This document shows, piece after piece, positions 61,076-64,000 of a stretch of 64,000 nucleotides of DNA. Made by a program: the position numbers and the translations under genes. The stretch lies in contig JBAQWV010000161.1 of the NCBI GenBank assembly GCA_049299095.1, positions 1 through 64,000 of the forward strand, given 5' to 3'. The DNA is from JAAEKA01 sp049299095 (GTDB lineage Bacteria; Chloroflexota; Anaerolineae; JAAEKA01). Each line of letters opens with the position of its first letter. Position 1 is the stretch's first letter. The notes under the pieces are model-generated. The model saw nothing but the letters and a program-made list of their open reading frames with translations. It did no database searches and was not told the DNA's origin.

Positions 61076-62716
61076 ATGAACGATCTTCTCCGCTCCCCAC
61101 TTGGCCCCGCCATCGTTTTGCTGGTTGCCAGCATTCTGTTGCGCGTCTTGGCCAGCCCACGCCGCCCGGCCGTTCTGGCCCTGCTCACAGTTCCCCCTCT
61201 CCTCATCAGCTTGTTGCTGTTGACAACATTGCGCGACCGCGGCTCGGTTGTCAGCGCGCTGAACTGGTGGCCGCTGGTCACGCCGTCGCTGCGCGTGCAG
61301 TGGGTGCTGGATGGCTGGAACTGGCTGAGCGCGCTGCTGCTGCTGCTGCTGGGCATGAGCGCGCTGTTGATGACCTGGCGTATACCCGCCAAACGCTCCG
61401 GTGCGTATCACGGCCTGAGCTTCGCACTGCTGGCTGCCGCATTGATCACCGTGGTTTCCGATAACTTGATGACTGTCGGCGCGGCCTGGGTCGCCACTGA
61501 CATCTTGCTTGTCGCACGCACGCGCGGCAGTCGAGCGCAAGGTACCACCGCGCCGGTGTGGCTGGAGGTGGCGGGCAGCCTGCTCATGCTGGTCTCCATC
61601 AGCATCACCAGCCTGTCCACCGCGTCCACCACCCTGACCGCGGCCCGCCTGCCGCAAGAGCCGTTGGCCTTGCTGCTGGTGGTGGCTGCCCTGCGTATGG
61701 CCGCTTACCCGCTGCATATCTGGCTGGCGCCATCCGGTGTCCCGCGCGACCGTGGCACGCAAGTATTGATCAACGGGCTGGGGCTGGTGACAGGTGGTTG
61801 GTTGATGGGCCGCATCATCAGCCTGGGCGGCGGCAACTGGCTGACAGACCCGCTCTGGCAGCCGCTGGCCGTGCTGGTAACGCTGCTGGCTGGCTTTGCT
61901 GCCTGGACGACGCGCCCGCATGACCGCTTTGCCCTGTTGAGCAGCAGCCGCGCGGCCTGGCTATGGGCGGTGGTGGCTATGACGCCATTGGCCGCGGCCC
62001 GCGATGCGTTGGGGTGGGCGCTCGCCAGCGTGGTACTGGCGTTGATTCTGGTGGCTGCGGGTGAAGAGATCAGCGAACGTTGGCACTGGGACGTGCCTGC
62101 CCTCGTTGCCGCGGCGACGCTGGCTGGTGTGCCCTTCACCACCGGTATGCCCGTGCGCGCGTGGATGGATGCATCGCAATTTTTATTGCTGTTGCTGCTG
62201 GTCGTGGCTGATAGTCTGGCCGTTGCCACTGTACTGGAAAATCGTCGTGCAGTGTTGAAAGACTCCCCTGCACCGGCTTCGGCCTCGTTCTGGCTGTTCA
62301 ACCTCGGTTGGCCCGCCATTCGGCTGCTTGTTGTGGTCGGGTTAGCGTTGGTGCCCAATCTGTTGTGGGGAGTGCAGCCGACGCGTTTGGCGCGCGAGGC
62401 CGATTTTACCAACGTACTCTCTTTTGGCCGCCTGCTTCTGGGGCTGGGGATCGGCCATGCGCTCGCCCTTGTGTTGACGCTGGCGCTCGGTGTTGGTTTT
62501 TATCAACTGGCCCACCAGCCAAACTTTAGTCGCCAGCCCTTGCAGCGTCGCCTCGCCGCGGTCGTCAGCCTGAACTGGGCCGTCAACGGCGCACGCTGGC
62601 TGTTACAGTGGGCCGAACTGGGCGCACGCAACATACTGGCTGTGGTCGAAGGTGAAGGCTACCTGGGCTGGGTCGTGCTGGCGCTGCTGCTTGCCGCGCT
62701 GATCATGCAAATCTAG
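61076..62716 (+). CDS. Proton-conducting NuoL/M/N-like membrane subunit
   Basis: A 546-residue polytopic protein with about 14 hydrophobic segments, resembling the antiporter-like subunits of complex I and related hydrogenases. The best piece is the TM7-8 region LLLVVAALRMAAYPLHIWLAPSGVP, matching the AAFPFHTWLPDA-type motif. The family's key Lys/Glu in TM5 are not clear (VGAAWVATDILLVART here), so the protein is divergent. ATG 61076 follows the response regulator by 45 nt. The next two genes are also membrane proteins, in an operon that leaves the window. Confidence 0.7.
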   Translation: MNDLLRSPLGPAIVLLVASILLRVLASPRRPAVLALLTVPPLLISLLLLTTLRDRGSVVSALNWWPLVTPSLRVQWVLDGWNWLSALLLLLLGMSALLMTWRIPAKRSGAYHGLSFALLAAALITVVSDNLMTVGAAWVATDILLVARTRGSRAQGTTAPVWLEVAGSLLMLVSISITSLSTASTTLTAARLPQEPLALLLVVAALRMAAYPLHIWLAPSGVPRDRGTQVLINGLGLVTGGWLMGRIISLGGGNWLTDPLWQPLAVLVTLLAGFAAWTTRPHDRFALLSSSRAAWLWAVVAMTPLAAARDALGWALASVVLALILVAAGEEISERWHWDVPALVAAATLAGVPFTTGMPVRAWMDASQFLLLLLLVVADSLAVATVLENRRAVLKDSPAPASASFWLFNLGWPAIRLLVVVGLALVPNLLWGVQPTRLAREADFTNVLSFGRLLLGLGIGHALALVLTLALGVGFYQLAHQPNFSRQPLQRRLAAVVSLNWAVNGARWLLQWAELGARNILAVVEGEGYLGWVVLALLLAALIMQI

Positions 62717-62735
62717 ACCGCATTTGGAAATATTT

Positions 62736-63416
62736 ATGCCGCCGCTTCCTCCCTTTCCCACCCTTGAAACGCTGTTTCAGCAGGCCAAACCACTCCTGGG
62801 CACACCGCTGCTGGTCATCATCGCGCTCGGCGTGATGGTCGCAGTAGCCGCGCGCGACTGGCGATTGGTGCTGGTGAGTTTTGTGACGGTATACGCCGCG
62901 TTGGCGATCCTGACCGCCACGCTGTTGCCGCCGCAGTGGGCGCTGCTGCGCGTGGTCGTCGGGGGCATGGCCGGCATTATCTGGTACTTATCAGCACAGC
63001 AAGCAGGCTGGGGCGGACGGTTTCTGCCCTTTCAGCGCAGTCAGGGGGTGCAGGCGCGCCCACTGGCAACCACTAGCCTGCTGCGCATCCTGCTGGCACT
63101 GGCATTGGGCGGGGTGCTATTGGCGTTGCGCCCACGCCTGCCACTCGCCGCGGTCACGTCCGACGTGCGCTTTGTGGTGGTTTGGCTGGCCGCCTTTGCA
63201 GTGTTGGGCATGGCGCTGGGCGAAGAAGCCTTGCAAGTGGGTATTTCCCTGCTCTTTTGGTTGGCGGGTACGCAATTACTACTGGCTGCGCTGGAGCAAA
63301 ACGCCTGGACCTTCTGGCTGCTTAGCTCGCTCGAATTACTGCTGGCACTGGCAACCGGCTATCTGATGGTCACGCGCGGCCCAGTCTGGCGGACCGAGCC
63401 GGAGGAGGCGCGCTGA
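62736..63416 (+). CDS. Hydrophobic membrane protein in a NuoL-like operon
   Basis: A 226-residue protein with about six hydrophobic segments (LLVIIALGVMVAVAA; LVLVSFVTVYAALAILTATLL; LLRVVVGGMAGIIWYL; and others). I do not recognise it. By size and position it could be a HyfE/NuoJ-like small subunit, but no motif proves that. It begins 19 nt after the NuoL-like gene and its stop overlaps the next ATG by one base. Confidence 0.7.
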   Translation: MPPLPPFPTLETLFQQAKPLLGTPLLVIIALGVMVAVAARDWRLVLVSFVTVYAALAILTATLLPPQWALLRVVVGGMAGIIWYLSAQQAGWGGRFLPFQRSQGVQARPLATTSLLRILLALALGGVLLALRPRLPLAAVTSDVRFVVVWLAAFAVLGMALGEEALQVGISLLFWLAGTQLLLAALEQNAWTFWLLSSLELLLALATGYLMVTRGPVWRTEPEEAR

Positions 63417-64000
63417 TGTCTGGCGTTGTTTTGATCTTTGCCCTGCCGCTGCTGGCCGCCGCGTTGGTGTATTTGTTGCGCCGCTGGCCGCTGCCCTCCA
63501 GCTTGCTGGCCGGTTTGGCCGCGCTCGTTCTGGGCAGTTTGTTGTGGCGCTGGCCCAACGATCAGCCTGTTTTGTTTCTGGGGCGCGTGATCCGTGTCAA
63601 CACACCGGCGACCTTGTTCAACCTGAACTTTGTGATGCATGCCACCGCACAGTGGGTGTTGGGCTGGCTGGCGCTGGCGCTGGCTGCGGTCTATCTCGGC
63701 GCGTGGCGGGTGGCGCAAGGACGCACCTTCTTTCCCTTTGGCCTGTTGCTGTTGGCGTTGTTTGGTGCGGTGCTGACGGTCGAGCCGGTTTGGCTGGCGC
63801 CGGTTTTGCTGTCTGGCGTGATGGCTATTGCCGCATTCGTTGTTCAGGCTGGCCGCAAAGGCAGCACCCGCGGCGCATTGCGTGGCCTATGGCTGCCGGT
63901 GCTGGCGATCCCCCTGTTCCTGGTGGCTGCCTGGCTGGCCCAGCAAGCCTTGCCAGAGCAGCAAAGCAGCCAGCAATTGTTGGTGTTGGCTGCCCAACTT
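63416..64000 (+). CDS. Membrane protein of the NuoL-like operon, cut by the window edge
   Basis: 195 codons are visible from ATG 63416 (overlapping the previous stop, TGATG) with no stop. It is very hydrophobic (VLIFALPLLAAALVYLLRRW; LLAGLAALVLGSLLW; VLGWLALALAAVYLGAW; PFGLLLLALFGAVLTVE), with about six helices so far. The layout suggests another antiporter-like or NuoN-like subunit; the diagnostic part lies outside. Confidence 0.65.
   Translation, partial: MSGVVLIFALPLLAAALVYLLRRWPLPSSLLAGLAALVLGSLLWRWPNDQPVLFLGRVIRVNTPATLFNLNFVMHATAQWVLGWLALALAAVYLGAWRVAQGRTFFPFGLLLLALFGAVLTVEPVWLAPVLLSGVMAIAAFVVQAGRKGSTRGALRGLWLPVLAIPLFLVAAWLAQQALPEQQSSQQLLVLAAQL

Noticed and set aside
60836..61921. A 361-codon minus-strand open frame
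   Set aside because: Gln/Arg-rich shadow of the NuoL-like gene; no motif.

Overview
The window is a gene-dense, GC-rich (roughly 60%) bacterial chromosome segment with about 57 protein genes, one tRNA and no CRISPR array or intact insertion sequence. Several traits point to Chloroflexota (Anaerolineae/Caldilineae-like): lipoproteins whose signal peptide is followed by Val/Glu/Lys or Thr/Pro spacers, many secreted LysM proteins, Thr-Pro-rich linkers of the PTATP type, a flotillin/NfeD pair, and heavy use of family-5 peptide ABC transporters. This placement is an inference; there is no rRNA to confirm it.

Layout, left to right. 1-1600: selenocysteine synthase (cut by the window edge), a His-rich NifX-like protein and tRNA-Val, all on the minus strand. 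1.7-7 kb: an rRNA-type methyltransferase, glycerate 2-kinase, a YihY membrane protein, ComEA, a small unknown and a slipin. 7.2-14.5 kb: a class A penicillin-binding protein, then a NarL-type two-component system next to an ABC exporter. 14.8-20 kb: heme farnesyltransferase, YigZ, a tocopherol-cyclase-like protein, a LuxR-DUF805 fusion, a zincin and inositol-phosphate synthase. 20.4-24.3 kb: a complete pantothenate route plus the first CoA step (panB, panE, panC, coaX, panD), with unusual 8-bp tandem repeats in two gaps. 24.6-31 kb: LysM proteins, MscL, an acyltransferase, an esterase, a class IV aminotransferase and RseP. 31-38.8 kb: HEAT, permease, TPR, FecR-like and glycosyltransferase genes in a row, then flotillin/NfeD. 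39-42 kb: rho, with a long leader, and an M23/LysM peptidase.

42.5-53.3 kb is a 10.8-kb peptide-transport block: two ATPases and a canonical binding protein, then a second binding protein, two permeases and two more ATPases. The second binding protein (46750-48702) is the most striking item. Its C-terminal lobe comes before its N-terminal lobe, so it reads as a natural circular permutation of the family-5 fold, and its partner permease carries an unusual extracytoplasmic insertion.

53.3-64 kb: a CDF metal transporter, an MrfA-type helicase with an embedded HNH nuclease domain, a serine-palmitoyltransferase-like enzyme, an OmpR-type two-component system, and the start of an operon of NuoL/M/N-like membrane proteins that runs off the right edge. 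Promoters close to the sigma-70 consensus (TTGACA, 16-18 nt, TATAAT) are frequent. Three of them sit so close to a start codon that nearly leaderless transcripts are likely.
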